A stretch of DNA of 40,896 nt. Origin: Kineosporia sp. R_H_3 (GTDB taxonomy: Bacteria > Actinomycetota > Actinomycetes > Actinomycetales > Kineosporiaceae). The stretch lies in the NCBI RefSeq assembly GCF_002198675.1, contig NZ_MWLL01000220.1, positions 1-40,896 on the forward strand, in the 5' to 3' direction. Of this stretch, positions 24,179-32,077 are shown piece after piece. Positions within the stretch are counted from its first letter, which is position 1. Each line of letters opens with the position of its first letter. The notes under the pieces are model-generated. The model ran no database searches, was not told the origin of the DNA, and saw only the letters and a list, made by a program, of their open reading frames with translations. Position numbers and translations under genes: made by a program.

Positions 24179-25354
24179 TCAGGCGTTCGGAAGCGTACGG
24201 ATCACCGTCGAGGGCCCGGCCGCGAGGGCCCGGCCGACGACCATCCGCTGGATCTGGTTCGTGCCCTCGAAGATCTGCATGACCTTCGCCTCGCGCATGT
24301 AGCGCTCGACGGGGAAGTCCTTGGTGTAGCCCGCGCCGCCGAGCACCTGGACGGCGTCCGTCGTCACCCGCATCGCGTTGTCGGTGGCGACGAGCTTGGC
24401 GATGCTCGCCTCCGTCGAGAACGGCAGCCCGGCGTCGCGCAGCCGCGCGGCGGCGAGCGTGGTCGCGCGGGCCGACCAGACGGCGGCGGCCATGTCCGCG
24501 AGGAGGAACGCCAGGCCCTGGTGCTCGACGACGGGCCGGCCGAACGCCTCGCGCTCGCGGGCGTAGGCGAGCGAGACGTCGAGCGCGCCCTGCGCCAGAC
24601 CCGTGGCCACGGCGGCGATCCCGAGCCGGCCCGAGTCGAGCCCCGCCAGGGCGATCGACAGCCCGTCGCCCTCGGCGCCGATCCGGCGGTCGGCCGGCAC
24701 CCGGACGCCGTCGAACCGCATCGTGGCGGTCGTCGAGCCGGTGAGCCCCATCTTGCGCTCGGGCGGGTCGGCGGTCAGCCCCGGCGACCCGGCGGGCACG
24801 AGGAAGCAGCTGATCCCCCGGCGACCCTCGTCGGTGCGGGCCATGACCGTGTAGAAGTCCGCGTGGCCGCCGTGCGTCGTCCAGGCCTTGGCGCCGGTGA
24901 TGACGTAGTCGTCGCCGTCCCGCACGGCACGCGTGCGCATCGCCGCCGGGTCCGAGCCGGCGTGCGCCTCCGAGAGGCAGTAGGCGCCGAGCCGGTCGCC
25001 GCCGAGCATGTCCGGCAGCCAGCGGTCCCGCTGCTCGTCGGTGCCGTACGCGAAGAGCGGGAAGCACGCCAGGGCGTGCACCGAGACGCCGACCGCGACG
25101 CTCGACCACACGGTGGCGAGCTCCTCGAGCACCTGGAGGTAGGTCCCGTACGGCTGCCCGCCGCCGCCGTGCTCCTCGGGGTAGGGCAGGCCGAGCAGCC
25201 CGGCCCGGCCGAGCGTGGCGAACACGTCGCGCGGGAACCGCTCGTCGGCCTCGTCCTGCGCGACCCGGGGGCGGAGCTCGCGCTCGACGAGGGTGCGGAC
25301 GAGCTGCAGCAGGTCGGCCTCCTCGGAGGTCCGGACGAGCGGGGAGCCGGGCAT
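24179..25354 (-). CDS. Acyl-CoA dehydrogenase
   Basis: A 391-residue FAD enzyme with all three acyl-CoA dehydrogenase domains: the N-terminal helical part (QDEADERFPRDVF, GLPYPEEHGGGGQ), the beta-domain motif AYCLSEAHAGSD near 150, and the C-terminal helices with RMVTTDAVQVLGGAGYTKDF-type sequence near 325-345 and the FEGTNQIQRMVVGRAL tail. The catalytic glutamate is probably that in FEGTNQIQ, as in medium- and short-chain enzymes. It introduces the alpha-beta double bond and passes electrons to ETF. Start ATG 25354 with GAGAGG upstream. It heads the operon with the SDR and EthD genes and faces the TetR gene, which likely represses it. Confidence 0.92.
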   Translation of the reverse strand: MPGSPLVRTSEEADLLQLVRTLVERELRPRVAQDEADERFPRDVFATLGRAGLLGLPYPEEHGGGGQPYGTYLQVLEELATVWSSVAVGVSVHALACFPLFAYGTDEQRDRWLPDMLGGDRLGAYCLSEAHAGSDPAAMRTRAVRDGDDYVITGAKAWTTHGGHADFYTVMARTDEGRRGISCFLVPAGSPGLTADPPERKMGLTGSTTATMRFDGVRVPADRRIGAEGDGLSIALAGLDSGRLGIAAVATGLAQGALDVSLAYAREREAFGRPVVEHQGLAFLLADMAAAVWSARATTLAAARLRDAGLPFSTEASIAKLVATDNAMRVTTDAVQVLGGAGYTKDFPVERYMREAKVMQIFEGTNQIQRMVVGRALAAGPSTVIRTLPNA

Positions 25355-25373
25355 GGGGGCCTCTCGACGCAGC

Positions 25374-25424
25374 GGATACTGGAACGAGTACCAACGTACC
25401 TTCTCCGGTACTCGACCGGTATCC
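25374..25424. promoter_or_regulatory. Long inverted repeat between acyl-CoA dehydrogenase and TetR genes
   Basis: The left arm is GGATACTGGAACGAGTACC (25374-25392) and the right arm GGTACTCGACCGGTATCC (25407-25424). The reverse complement of the right arm equals the left arm except for one base change and one inserted base near the middle, so GGATAC and CGAGTACC are exactly mirrored about a 14-bp centre. It fills most of the 77-bp divergent gap and ends 7 bp before the TetR start. It is most simply a pair of TetR half-sites controlling both directions. Confidence 0.68.
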
Positions 25425-25431
25425 TCCGGGG

Positions 25432-26007
25432 GTGCCCTCCTCGACGCGCCTCGACGTCCGTCGCGAGGAGCTGCTCACCGAGCTGACGGACCTCTTCCTC
25501 CGGGAGGGCTTCGCCGGTCTCAGCACCGCGGACCTCGCCGAGCGCCTGCACTGCTCGAAGACGACGCTCTACCTCGTCGCGTCGAGCAAGGAGCAGATCG
25601 TCGTGACGACGGTCCGCAGCTTCTTCCGGCGGGCGGCCGAGCGGATCGAGGCGCGGGTCGCGGCCTCCGACGACCCGGTGACCCGGATCCGGCTCTACCT
25701 CGACGGGGTGGCCGCCGAGCTGGACCCGGCGACGCAGGCCTTCCACCGCGACCTCGCCGCGTTCGCGCCGGCCGCGCAGGTGTACCGGGAGAACACCCTG
25801 CACGCCGCGCGCCGGGTGCAGGAGCTCGTCGCCGCGGGCGTCGCGGCCGGGGCGCTGCGACCGGCCCACACCGGGTTCGTCGGCGCGGCGGTCACCGAGG
25901 TCATGACGGCGATCCAGCGCGGCGACGTCGCGGCGGCGACCGGTCTCACGGACGCCGAGGCCTACCGCGAGCTCGTCGACCTCGTGCTGTCCGGCCTGGC
26001 CGTCTAG
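25432..26007 (+). CDS. TetR-family transcriptional regulator
   Basis: A 191-residue regulator. The N-terminal helix-turn-helix is clear (FLREGFAGLSTADLAERLHC then SKTTLYLVASSKEQI, about 22-58). The C-terminal ligand domain is all-helical and ends LVDLVLSGLAV. Start GTG 25432, with little ribosome-site match, which suggests a short-leader or leaderless message. The divergent position, with the inverted repeat between the genes, makes it the probable repressor of the acyl-CoA dehydrogenase-SDR-EthD operon, released by an acyl-CoA or its free acid. Its TAG overlaps the stop of the convergent small membrane protein by 2 bp. Confidence 0.88.
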   Translation: MPSSTRLDVRREELLTELTDLFLREGFAGLSTADLAERLHCSKTTLYLVASSKEQIVVTTVRSFFRRAAERIEARVAASDDPVTRIRLYLDGVAAELDPATQAFHRDLAAFAPAAQVYRENTLHAARRVQELVAAGVAAGALRPAHTGFVGAAVTEVMTAIQRGDVAAATGLTDAEAYRELVDLVLSGLAV

Positions 26008-26396
26008 AGCTCCAGCACCTCGGCGCGGCCGCGGGCGGCGGGGGTGCCCTCGTCGACGGTCACCCCGCCGAGGTCGAGCGTCTGCACCTTCGCCAGGCGC
26101 GAGGCGTCCGCGAGCAGTGCCCGGTAGGCGTCCTGGACGACGTACGTCCGGAACGCCCGGGCGAAGATCGAGCGGTCCTCGTCGAGCCGGACCAGCTCCT
26201 CGGAGAGCGCGGCGAGCCGCCGCTGGACCGCCTCCCGGGAGAGCAGCCCGCCGAGGTCCGGCGTGCGCGGCGGGGCCGGCTCCGGCGCGGTGCCGTGCGC
26301 GACGACCGCCCGGGACCAGGCCGGACGCGGCGGGATGAGCAGCTCGAAGAGAGCGAACAGCGCGACGAAGAGCAGCACCGACAGCAGCAGCGCCAT
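26004..26396 (-). CDS. Small single-pass membrane protein of unknown function
   Basis: A 130-residue protein. An N-terminal hydrophobic helix (MALLLSVLLFVALFALFELL) is followed by a Pro-rich stretch and a soluble helical part with SREAVQRRLAALSEELVRL, which may form a coiled coil. I did not recognise the family. I chose ATG 26396 because GAGGTG lies at good distance upstream; ATG 26423 would add nine basic residues before the helix and is possible. It is the last gene of the minus-strand group, 104 bp after the metallo-hydrolase gene, and converges on the TetR gene. Confidence 0.6.
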   Translation of the reverse strand: MALLLSVLLFVALFALFELLIPPRPAWSRAVVAHGTAPEPAPPRTPDLGGLLSREAVQRRLAALSEELVRLDEDRSIFARAFRTYVVQDAYRALLADASRLAKVQTLDLGGVTVDEGTPAARGRAEVLEL

Positions 26397-26500
26397 GGCC
26401 CACCTCGCCTTCGAGACCTCCATGCTAGGCACGCCGTGGCGTCGCCGTCACGGGCCGAGAGGCACATGCCCCACGCCGCGGCCCGGCCCGTGCCAGGCGC

Positions 26501-27532
26501 TCAGGCGGTCAGGTAGCGGCGGACCCCCTCCGGGTCGTCGGTCGTGGACGTCACGACCGCACGGTCGACGAGCAGCTCGAGGTGCGCGGCCGTCTCGAGG
26601 GTCGCGAGCATCTGGTTGAAGACGTCGAGGTCGTCGAAGGCCCGGCCGCGGCGGGTCCACGTGAGGATCCGGGCCACCTCGTAGGCGGTCGTCGCGCCGG
26701 CGGCGAGCGCGAGGAACGTGGCGTCGAGGCGCTCCTCGTGGTGCGCGAGCAGCGCGTCGACCCGCTCGTGGACCGGGCCGGCGACGGCGCCGTGCGCGGG
26801 CAGCAGGAGGGCGTCGGGCAGGGCGCGGACCAGGGCGAGCGAGACCATGTAGTCGGCCAGCGGTGAGCGCCCCGGCAGCGGTTCGAAGCCGATCGACGGC
26901 GTGATGTGCGGCAGTACGTGATCACCGGCGAAGAGCAGGCCTGCGGCCGCGTCGTGGAAGACGAGGTGGCCGCGGGTGTGGCCGGGCGTCGCGACGGCGC
27001 GCAGGGTGCGGCCCGCGAGGGCGACGTCCGTGCCGTCGTCGAGCCACGTGTCCGGGGGCTGCCAGTCGTCGAGGTCGAGCGGGCCCGGGTCGTGCGCCGC
27101 GACCGCGTCGGCGACCGGGCCGGCACCGGCCCGGCGCAGCAGCGTGACCTGCTGCGGGAGCCGTTCGCCGCTGCGGCCCAGGATCGCCGTGACGGCCGGT
27201 CGCTCGCCGGTCCCCAGGCTCACCGACGCCCCGACCCGGCGGCGCAGCGCGACGGCCTGGGTGTAGTGGTCGCGGTGGACGTGCGTCACGAGCACCCGGC
27301 GCACCTCGCGGACGTCGCGCCCGATCCCGGCGAGAGCGGCCTCCAGGGCCCGCTCGCTCTCGGCGAGGGCCCAGCCGCCGTCGACGAGCGTCAGCGCGTC
27401 GCCGTCCTCGACGGCGTAGACGTTGACCGCGCGCAGCCCGTCGTGCGGGAGCGGCAGCGGGATCCGGTGCACGCCGGGGGAGACGGGGTGCGCCCCGGGC
27501 GTCGTCCAGTCCTGCTGCGTCGTCCCGGGCAT
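26501..27532 (-). CDS. Metallo-beta-lactamase-fold hydrolase
   Basis: A 343-residue protein. The metal-binding signature HVHRDH near 84-89, a further histidine in ATPGHTRGH near 188, the aspartate in FAGDHVLPH near 207 and a histidine in LPAHG near 250 give a complete binuclear site. A C-terminal winged-helix-like extension (TTAYEVARILTWTRRGRAF, then ATLETAAHLELLVD) places it near the LACTB2/glyoxalase-II-like thioesterases and nucleases. Function remains open: a thioester or lactone hydrolase would suit a catabolic operon. Start ATG 27532, 9 bp after the alpha/beta hydrolase stop, so the two are co-transcribed. Confidence 0.82.
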   Translation of the reverse strand: MPGTTQQDWTTPGAHPVSPGVHRIPLPLPHDGLRAVNVYAVEDGDALTLVDGGWALAESERALEAALAGIGRDVREVRRVLVTHVHRDHYTQAVALRRRVGASVSLGTGERPAVTAILGRSGERLPQQVTLLRRAGAGPVADAVAAHDPGPLDLDDWQPPDTWLDDGTDVALAGRTLRAVATPGHTRGHLVFHDAAAGLLFAGDHVLPHITPSIGFEPLPGRSPLADYMVSLALVRALPDALLLPAHGAVAGPVHERVDALLAHHEERLDATFLALAAGATTAYEVARILTWTRRGRAFDDLDVFNQMLATLETAAHLELLVDRAVVTSTTDDPEGVRRYLTA

Positions 27533-27541
27533 GCCGCGAGA

Positions 27542-28513
27542 CTACGGTCCGTCGTCCGGGGCGCCGTCCGCGAGGGCCGCGACGGCCTCGGCGACGGCGG
27601 CCGGGTCGCTCACCGGCGTGAGGTGCCGGGCGTCGGGGATGATCCGCGGCGGCGGGGCACCGATCCGCCGGGCCGTCTCCTGCGGCGTCCCCGCCGGGAA
27701 GACGTCGTCCTGCGCCCCGAACACGACCGCTTTGGGCACGTCGAGCCCCGCGACGAGCGACAGCCGCGCCGTCGGCACCCCCAGCACGCCGGTGTCGAGC
27801 ATCGCCCACAGCGCGTCCTCCGCGCCCTCCACCCGGAACGGCCGCCGCCACCCGTCGATCCCGGCCGCGTCGAGCCGCGGGCACCGTGGCCCGCACTGCC
27901 CGTCGTAGACGCCGCGGACGACGGCGTCGGAGCCGACGGCGAGCCGCAGGAGCGTCGTCCGGTACGGCGGCAGGACGACGTACCGCACCGGGCTGCGGGC
28001 GCCGGCCCCGGTCGCGAGCGCGTCGCCGTCGAGGAGCATGAGCCCGCCGACCCGTTGCGGCGCACGCAGTGCGGCCTCGACGACGACCGCCGCGCCGCTG
28101 GAGTGCCCGACGAGGACGGGCCGGTCCAGACCGAGCGCGTCGAGCAGCCCGAGCAGCTGGCGGGCCGCGTGGTCGAGGTCGTAGGGTCCCTGCCGCTGCG
28201 TGTAGCCCCAGCCGACGACGTCGTAGGCGTAGACCCGGTGGCCGGCGGAGAGCCGCTGCGCGACGGCGTCCCAGGTGCCGGCGCTCTCCGCGGCGCCGGG
28301 CACGAGGACGACGGCCGGACCGGTGCTGCCGTGCACGGACACCCGCGTCATGAGGTCCCCGGTGCGGACGTACGTCAGCCCCGGTGGCGCGGCGGACGGC
28401 TCGTCGGTGAGCCGGTTGAAGCCCCAGGACGCCACGGTGAGGGCGACGACGAGGGTCGCCGCGACGACGCCCGCCCGGCGCAGCGCGCGCCGGGCCCGCG
28501 GACGCCGGCTCAC
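27542..28513 (-). CDS. Membrane-anchored alpha/beta hydrolase
   Basis: A 323-residue protein. A basic N-terminus (SRRPRARRALRR) and a hydrophobic helix near 15-32 form a signal anchor without a lipobox cysteine, so the catalytic domain is probably outside the membrane. The alpha/beta hydrolase fold follows: VVLVPGAAESAGTW with the oxyanion loop, the nucleophile elbow GHSSGA near 130, the acid in FGAQDDVFP and the histidine in ARHLTPVSD. The GTG at 28513 overlaps the upstream stop (GTGA). Substrate unknown; esterase, amidase or lactamase-like activity are all possible. Operon position links it to the APC permease and cNMP/CBS genes. Confidence 0.82.
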   Translation of the reverse strand: MSRRPRARRALRRAGVVAATLVVALTVASWGFNRLTDEPSAAPPGLTYVRTGDLMTRVSVHGSTGPAVVLVPGAAESAGTWDAVAQRLSAGHRVYAYDVVGWGYTQRQGPYDLDHAARQLLGLLDALGLDRPVLVGHSSGAAVVVEAALRAPQRVGGLMLLDGDALATGAGARSPVRYVVLPPYRTTLLRLAVGSDAVVRGVYDGQCGPRCPRLDAAGIDGWRRPFRVEGAEDALWAMLDTGVLGVPTARLSLVAGLDVPKAVVFGAQDDVFPAGTPQETARRIGAPPPRIIPDARHLTPVSDPAAVAEAVAALADGAPDDGP

Positions 28514-30348
28514 GGCCGGGCCACCGGGGACGGCAGCGCCCGCTGCACCCGGGCCACGACCCGGAAGGCGTCGCGCAGCCCGCGTCGCTCGAGCGTCGTC
28601 AGCTCGTCGGGGCGCAGGTGGTCGTCGGGGGCCTCGCCGCGCCCGACCTGGCCCGCCTGGTGGTGCAGCCGGGTGTCCTGGACGACGTCGAGCGCGTCGG
28701 TGAGGTCGCGCGCCTCGTCGTCCCGCAGCAGGCCGTGGACGGCGGCCGCCCGCAGCCGCGCCGCGGTGCCGGTCGGCGGCGCGGGCAGCAGGGTCGCGAG
28801 GTACCGGCCGGCGGCGACGACAGGGCCGGCGCCGCCGCGCTTGAGGTCGACGGTGCCGGCGTGCTCGCCGCCGCTCTCGATGACGAGCCCGCGGACGAAG
28901 CCGGTCGGCGGGTGCAGGGCCGTCGCGACCCGGTGGGCCGTCGTCCGGACGGCGGGGCGCGCGTGCGCCGAGCGCAGGGCCCGGCCGACCGGCGCCCACG
29001 TGGCGTGGCCGCGCACCGGTCGCGCGTCCGCGAGGGCGGAGAGGTAGATGTCGGCCTGGTTCTCGGTCGGCGCACCGGCCCAGCCGGCGACGGCCGTGCA
29101 CCAGGCGCTGACCGAGCGGGAGAACCGCGGGTCGTCGGCGCGGACGCCGTTGACGTCGTGGTCGAGCCCGCACGCGCCGAGCGTGCCGAGCACCTCGACG
29201 GCGAGGCCGCGCATCCAGCGCCGGACGTCCGGGTCGGCGTCGTCGCCCTCCCAGGCGAGGAGCGAGTCGAGGTCGGACGACGGCACCGCCTCGCCGCGCG
29301 CGACGGAACCGGTGACGAGCCAGGTGAACGGCACCGGCGGGACGCCCCGGGCCGTGACGTGGAGCTCGACGGCGCGGGCGACGACGGCCTCGACGAGCGC
29401 GCTCAGGGTGCCGGTCACCGTGCCCGGCGGCATCCCCGCGTCGACCGCGGCGAGCAGCGCGGGGCGCATCCCGCGGGCCGCCTCGACGAGCGCTGCGGGC
29501 GTCGCGGCGCGGGACACCGCGCGACGCAGCCGCACCGGCGTGCGGCTCTGCGCCGCGAGCAGGTCGCGGTCCTCGACGACGCCGAGCACCTCGCCGCCCG
29601 CCCCGACGACCGGCAGGTGCCGGAAGCCGTGGGTGAGCAGCGCGAGGACGGCGTCGTCCGTCGTCGCGTCCGGCGGCACGGTGACCGCGGGCACGGTCGC
29701 CACCTCGCCGACCGGGTCCGAGACGCTCCGGCCGACCGCGACGACCCGGGTCCGCAGGTCGCGGTCGGTAAGGATCCCGAGGCGGCCGTCCGCCGTCCGC
29801 ACCAGGGCGCACGAGGCGTCCCGGTCGCGCATCGCGGCGACGACGTCGCGCAGCGGGTCGGCGGCCGCGGCGACGACGACGGCCCGCGCGAGCGGACCGA
29901 CCGCCTCGGGCGCGCCGTCCGGCGCCGACGGCGCGCCGGCCGGCGGTGTCCGCTCGCGCACGGTGCGGGCGAGGAAGCGCAGCCCGCTGCGACCGGCGAG
30001 CAGCGGGAGGATCGCGTCGGCGGGCAGCCGGTAGGCGACGACGTCCTCCGCGGCCCGCACGTCGAGGCCCGGCGGGAGCCCCGAGACCGCGGACGGCAGC
30101 CCGACGACCTCGCCCTCGCCGAGGACGTCGACGACACGGCCGTCGGCGAGCAGGTCGGCGTGCCCGGTGCGCAGCACCCGGACCGCCCCGTCGCCGGGGC
30201 CGCCGGCGGTGACGATCAGGGTGCCTGCGGCGACGTGCTCGACGACGACCGCCGCCGCGACGGCGCGCAGCACGTCGTCCGGGGCACCGTCGAACGGCGG
30301 GAACCCCCGCAGGAAGGCGACCGTGTCGTGCACGAGGTCATCGTGCAC
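28510..30348 (-). CDS. cNMP-binding / CBS / DUF294 nucleotidyltransferase-like protein
   Basis: A 612-residue cytoplasmic signalling protein. Domains in order: a cyclic-nucleotide-binding-like domain (about 10-130), a CBS pair (about 160-270, with GILTDRDLRTRVVA and GVVEDRDLL), and a DUF294 nucleotidyltransferase domain with GSVARGE near 347-353 and SSDLDSLL near 357-364, whose two aspartates are the expected metal ligands. A helical DUF294 C-terminal domain ends it. Such proteins often sit next to solute transporters and are thought to modify or regulate them; here the APC permease is 38 bp upstream in the same operon. Start GTG 30348 with a strong GGGAGG. No experimental role can be assigned. 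Confidence 0.86.
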   Translation of the reverse strand: MHDDLVHDTVAFLRGFPPFDGAPDDVLRAVAAAVVVEHVAAGTLIVTAGGPGDGAVRVLRTGHADLLADGRVVDVLGEGEVVGLPSAVSGLPPGLDVRAAEDVVAYRLPADAILPLLAGRSGLRFLARTVRERTPPAGAPSAPDGAPEAVGPLARAVVVAAAADPLRDVVAAMRDRDASCALVRTADGRLGILTDRDLRTRVVAVGRSVSDPVGEVATVPAVTVPPDATTDDAVLALLTHGFRHLPVVGAGGEVLGVVEDRDLLAAQSRTPVRLRRAVSRAATPAALVEAARGMRPALLAAVDAGMPPGTVTGTLSALVEAVVARAVELHVTARGVPPVPFTWLVTGSVARGEAVPSSDLDSLLAWEGDDADPDVRRWMRGLAVEVLGTLGACGLDHDVNGVRADDPRFSRSVSAWCTAVAGWAGAPTENQADIYLSALADARPVRGHATWAPVGRALRSAHARPAVRTTAHRVATALHPPTGFVRGLVIESGGEHAGTVDLKRGGAGPVVAAGRYLATLLPAPPTGTAARLRAAAVHGLLRDDEARDLTDALDVVQDTRLHHQAGQVGRGEAPDDHLRPDELTTLERRGLRDAFRVVARVQRALPSPVARP

Positions 30349-30386
30349 GAACGCCTCCCTGCGGGGGTCCGGGTGGTGCCGGTGGG

Positions 30387-31907
30387 TCAGAGGTTCTCGA
30401 TCTGCCGGGCGCGCCGCTGGTGCTCCAGCGGGTTGAGCTCGGCGTCGATCGCGTCACCGTGCGGTGCGTCGCTGCGCTCGTGCGGCCGGCTCACGAGCAT
30501 GTAGACGAGGCCGACGGCGATGACGACGACGGCCGAGACGCCGAGGCTGTAGCGCTCGTACCAGGCGCCCTCGGCCGCCGCCGTGTACTTGACGAGGACG
30601 AAGATCGCCGAGACGCCGTAGACGAGGGCCGCGACCGTGACCGGCATGCCCCAGCTGCCGAGCGTGAAGGCGCCGGAGGGCCGCCAGCCCTTGACCCGGG
30701 CCCGCAGCGCGGCGAAGACGACCATCTGGAACGCGACGTAGATGCCGAGCGAGCCGAAGCTGATGATGAGCGTCAGGGCCTTGCCGGGCATCCACTGCGA
30801 GCCGATGACGATGGCCGCCGGGATGAGCGCCGCACCGAGCATCGCGTACGGCGGCACGTGCCGGGTCTGGCTGAACTTCTTGAGGATCCGGCTGCCGAAG
30901 ATCATGTCGTCGCGGGCGTAGGAGTACGTGAGCCGGCTGGCGGCCGCCTGCAGGCTCATCGCGCACGAGATGAACGACAGCAGGATGACGATGAACACGA
31001 CGCGGGTGCCGGTCTCGCCGAAGGCGTTGACGAGGACGGTGCCGACCGGGTCGGTGTCCTCGCCGGAGATGACGGCGCCGAAGTCGCTGATCGACAGCAG
31101 CAGCGCCATCGTCACGAAGATGGCCGCGGCGCCGCCGATGTAGATGGTGCGGCGCATGGACGTCGGGATCCGCTTGCCGGGGTTGGGGACCTCCTCGGCG
31201 ACGTCGCCGCAGGCCTCGAAGCCGTAGTACTGGTAGATGCCGAGCAGGCTCGCCGCGAGGAACGCCGGCACGTAGCTGCCGGCCCCGGCGCCGAAGCTGT
31301 TCGTGAAGATGGACAGGGTCTGCTCGCGGTGGGCGATGAGCAGCCAGGCGCCGACGGCGAGCGCACCGACGATCTCGGCGGCGAACCCGGCGATCGCGGC
31401 GAGCGCGAGCACCCGGGTGCCGGCGAGGTTGATGAACGTCGCGAAGACGATGAGGCCGAGCGCGCAGGCGATCGTCGCGGCCGTCGACGGCTCGACGCCG
31501 AGCACGAACGACAGGTACGGGCCGGCGCCGTAGACGACGCTCGCGATCGTCGAGAGCAGGGCGGCGAGGTAGATCCAGCCCGCCATCCACGCCCAGCGGC
31601 GGCCCCAGAGCCGGCGGGCCCACGGGTAGACGCCGCCCGCGATCGGGTACTGCGCGACGACCTCGCTGAACACCTGCGCCACGAGGAACTGGCCGATGCC
31701 GACGATGACGAGCGACCAGATCATCGGCGGGCCGGCGACCGGCAGCAGCAGACCGAAGAGGGAGTAGATGCCGACGACGGGCGAGAGGTACGTGAAGCCG
31801 AGCGAGAAGTTCGCCCAAAGGCTCATGTCGCGCTTGAACTCGGACGTGTAGCCGAGGGCCGCGAGCCGCGCGGCGTCCTCGTCGTGGTGCGCGGCGGTGT
31901 CGCTCAA
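30387..31907 (-). CDS. APC-family amino-acid/amine permease
   Basis: A 506-residue transporter with about twelve membrane helices. The APC signature begins at LGYTSEFKRDMSLWANFSLGF near the N-terminus and continues TYLSPVVGIYSLF, the pattern of GABA/choline/polyamine-type permeases of the amino acid/choline transporter branch. I place the start at TTG 31907, which has AGGAGC five bases upstream; the open frame extends through the promoter to 32000 but the extra residues do not resemble the family. It is first in a minus-strand group with the cNMP/CBS protein, hydrolases and a small membrane protein. It shares a promoter element with the P450 gene, so import of the cyclic amine or its amino-acid product is inferred. 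Confidence 0.9.
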   Translation of the reverse strand: MSDTAAHHDEDAARLAALGYTSEFKRDMSLWANFSLGFTYLSPVVGIYSLFGLLLPVAGPPMIWSLVIVGIGQFLVAQVFSEVVAQYPIAGGVYPWARRLWGRRWAWMAGWIYLAALLSTIASVVYGAGPYLSFVLGVEPSTAATIACALGLIVFATFINLAGTRVLALAAIAGFAAEIVGALAVGAWLLIAHREQTLSIFTNSFGAGAGSYVPAFLAASLLGIYQYYGFEACGDVAEEVPNPGKRIPTSMRRTIYIGGAAAIFVTMALLLSISDFGAVISGEDTDPVGTVLVNAFGETGTRVVFIVILLSFISCAMSLQAAASRLTYSYARDDMIFGSRILKKFSQTRHVPPYAMLGAALIPAAIVIGSQWMPGKALTLIISFGSLGIYVAFQMVVFAALRARVKGWRPSGAFTLGSWGMPVTVAALVYGVSAIFVLVKYTAAAEGAWYERYSLGVSAVVVIAVGLVYMLVSRPHERSDAPHGDAIDAELNPLEHQRRARQIENL

Positions 31908-31977
31908 CGCTGCTCCTAGGACGTCGGGCCGAGTCGACTCGGCGACGGGGACACGCCGGCGGACGGCGATGGCGGCA

Positions 31978-31997
31978 AAACCTATTGCTTCATAGTT
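31978..31997 (-). promoter_or_regulatory. APC permease promoter/operator, copy 1 of the shared amine-regulon element
   Basis: Read on the minus strand the site is AACTATGAAGCAATAGGTTT. A -35-like TTGTGC precedes it by 4 bp, and TAGGTT at its 3' part serves as a -10 with a 17-bp spacer, so the element fills the spacer of the permease promoter. CTAT-N6-ATAG is an exact inverted repeat inside it. The same element overlaps the P450 promoter at 33643. The leader to TTG 31907 is about 65 nt. The GntR gene starts about 80 bp to the right and is the likely source of the binding protein. Confidence 0.7.
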
Positions 31998-32077
31998 CAC
32001 AGCACAAGACTTTCCCGAGGCGGCCCGGTAACTTCTCCGAGGGGCCTCCAGGGGCGACGGCGACGGGTGGGACGGCA

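Noticed and set aside
31908-32000. Longer APC permease start at ATG 32000
   Set aside because: The added residues do not resemble the family and the start would lie in the promoter/operator. TTG 31907 has a proper ribosome site.
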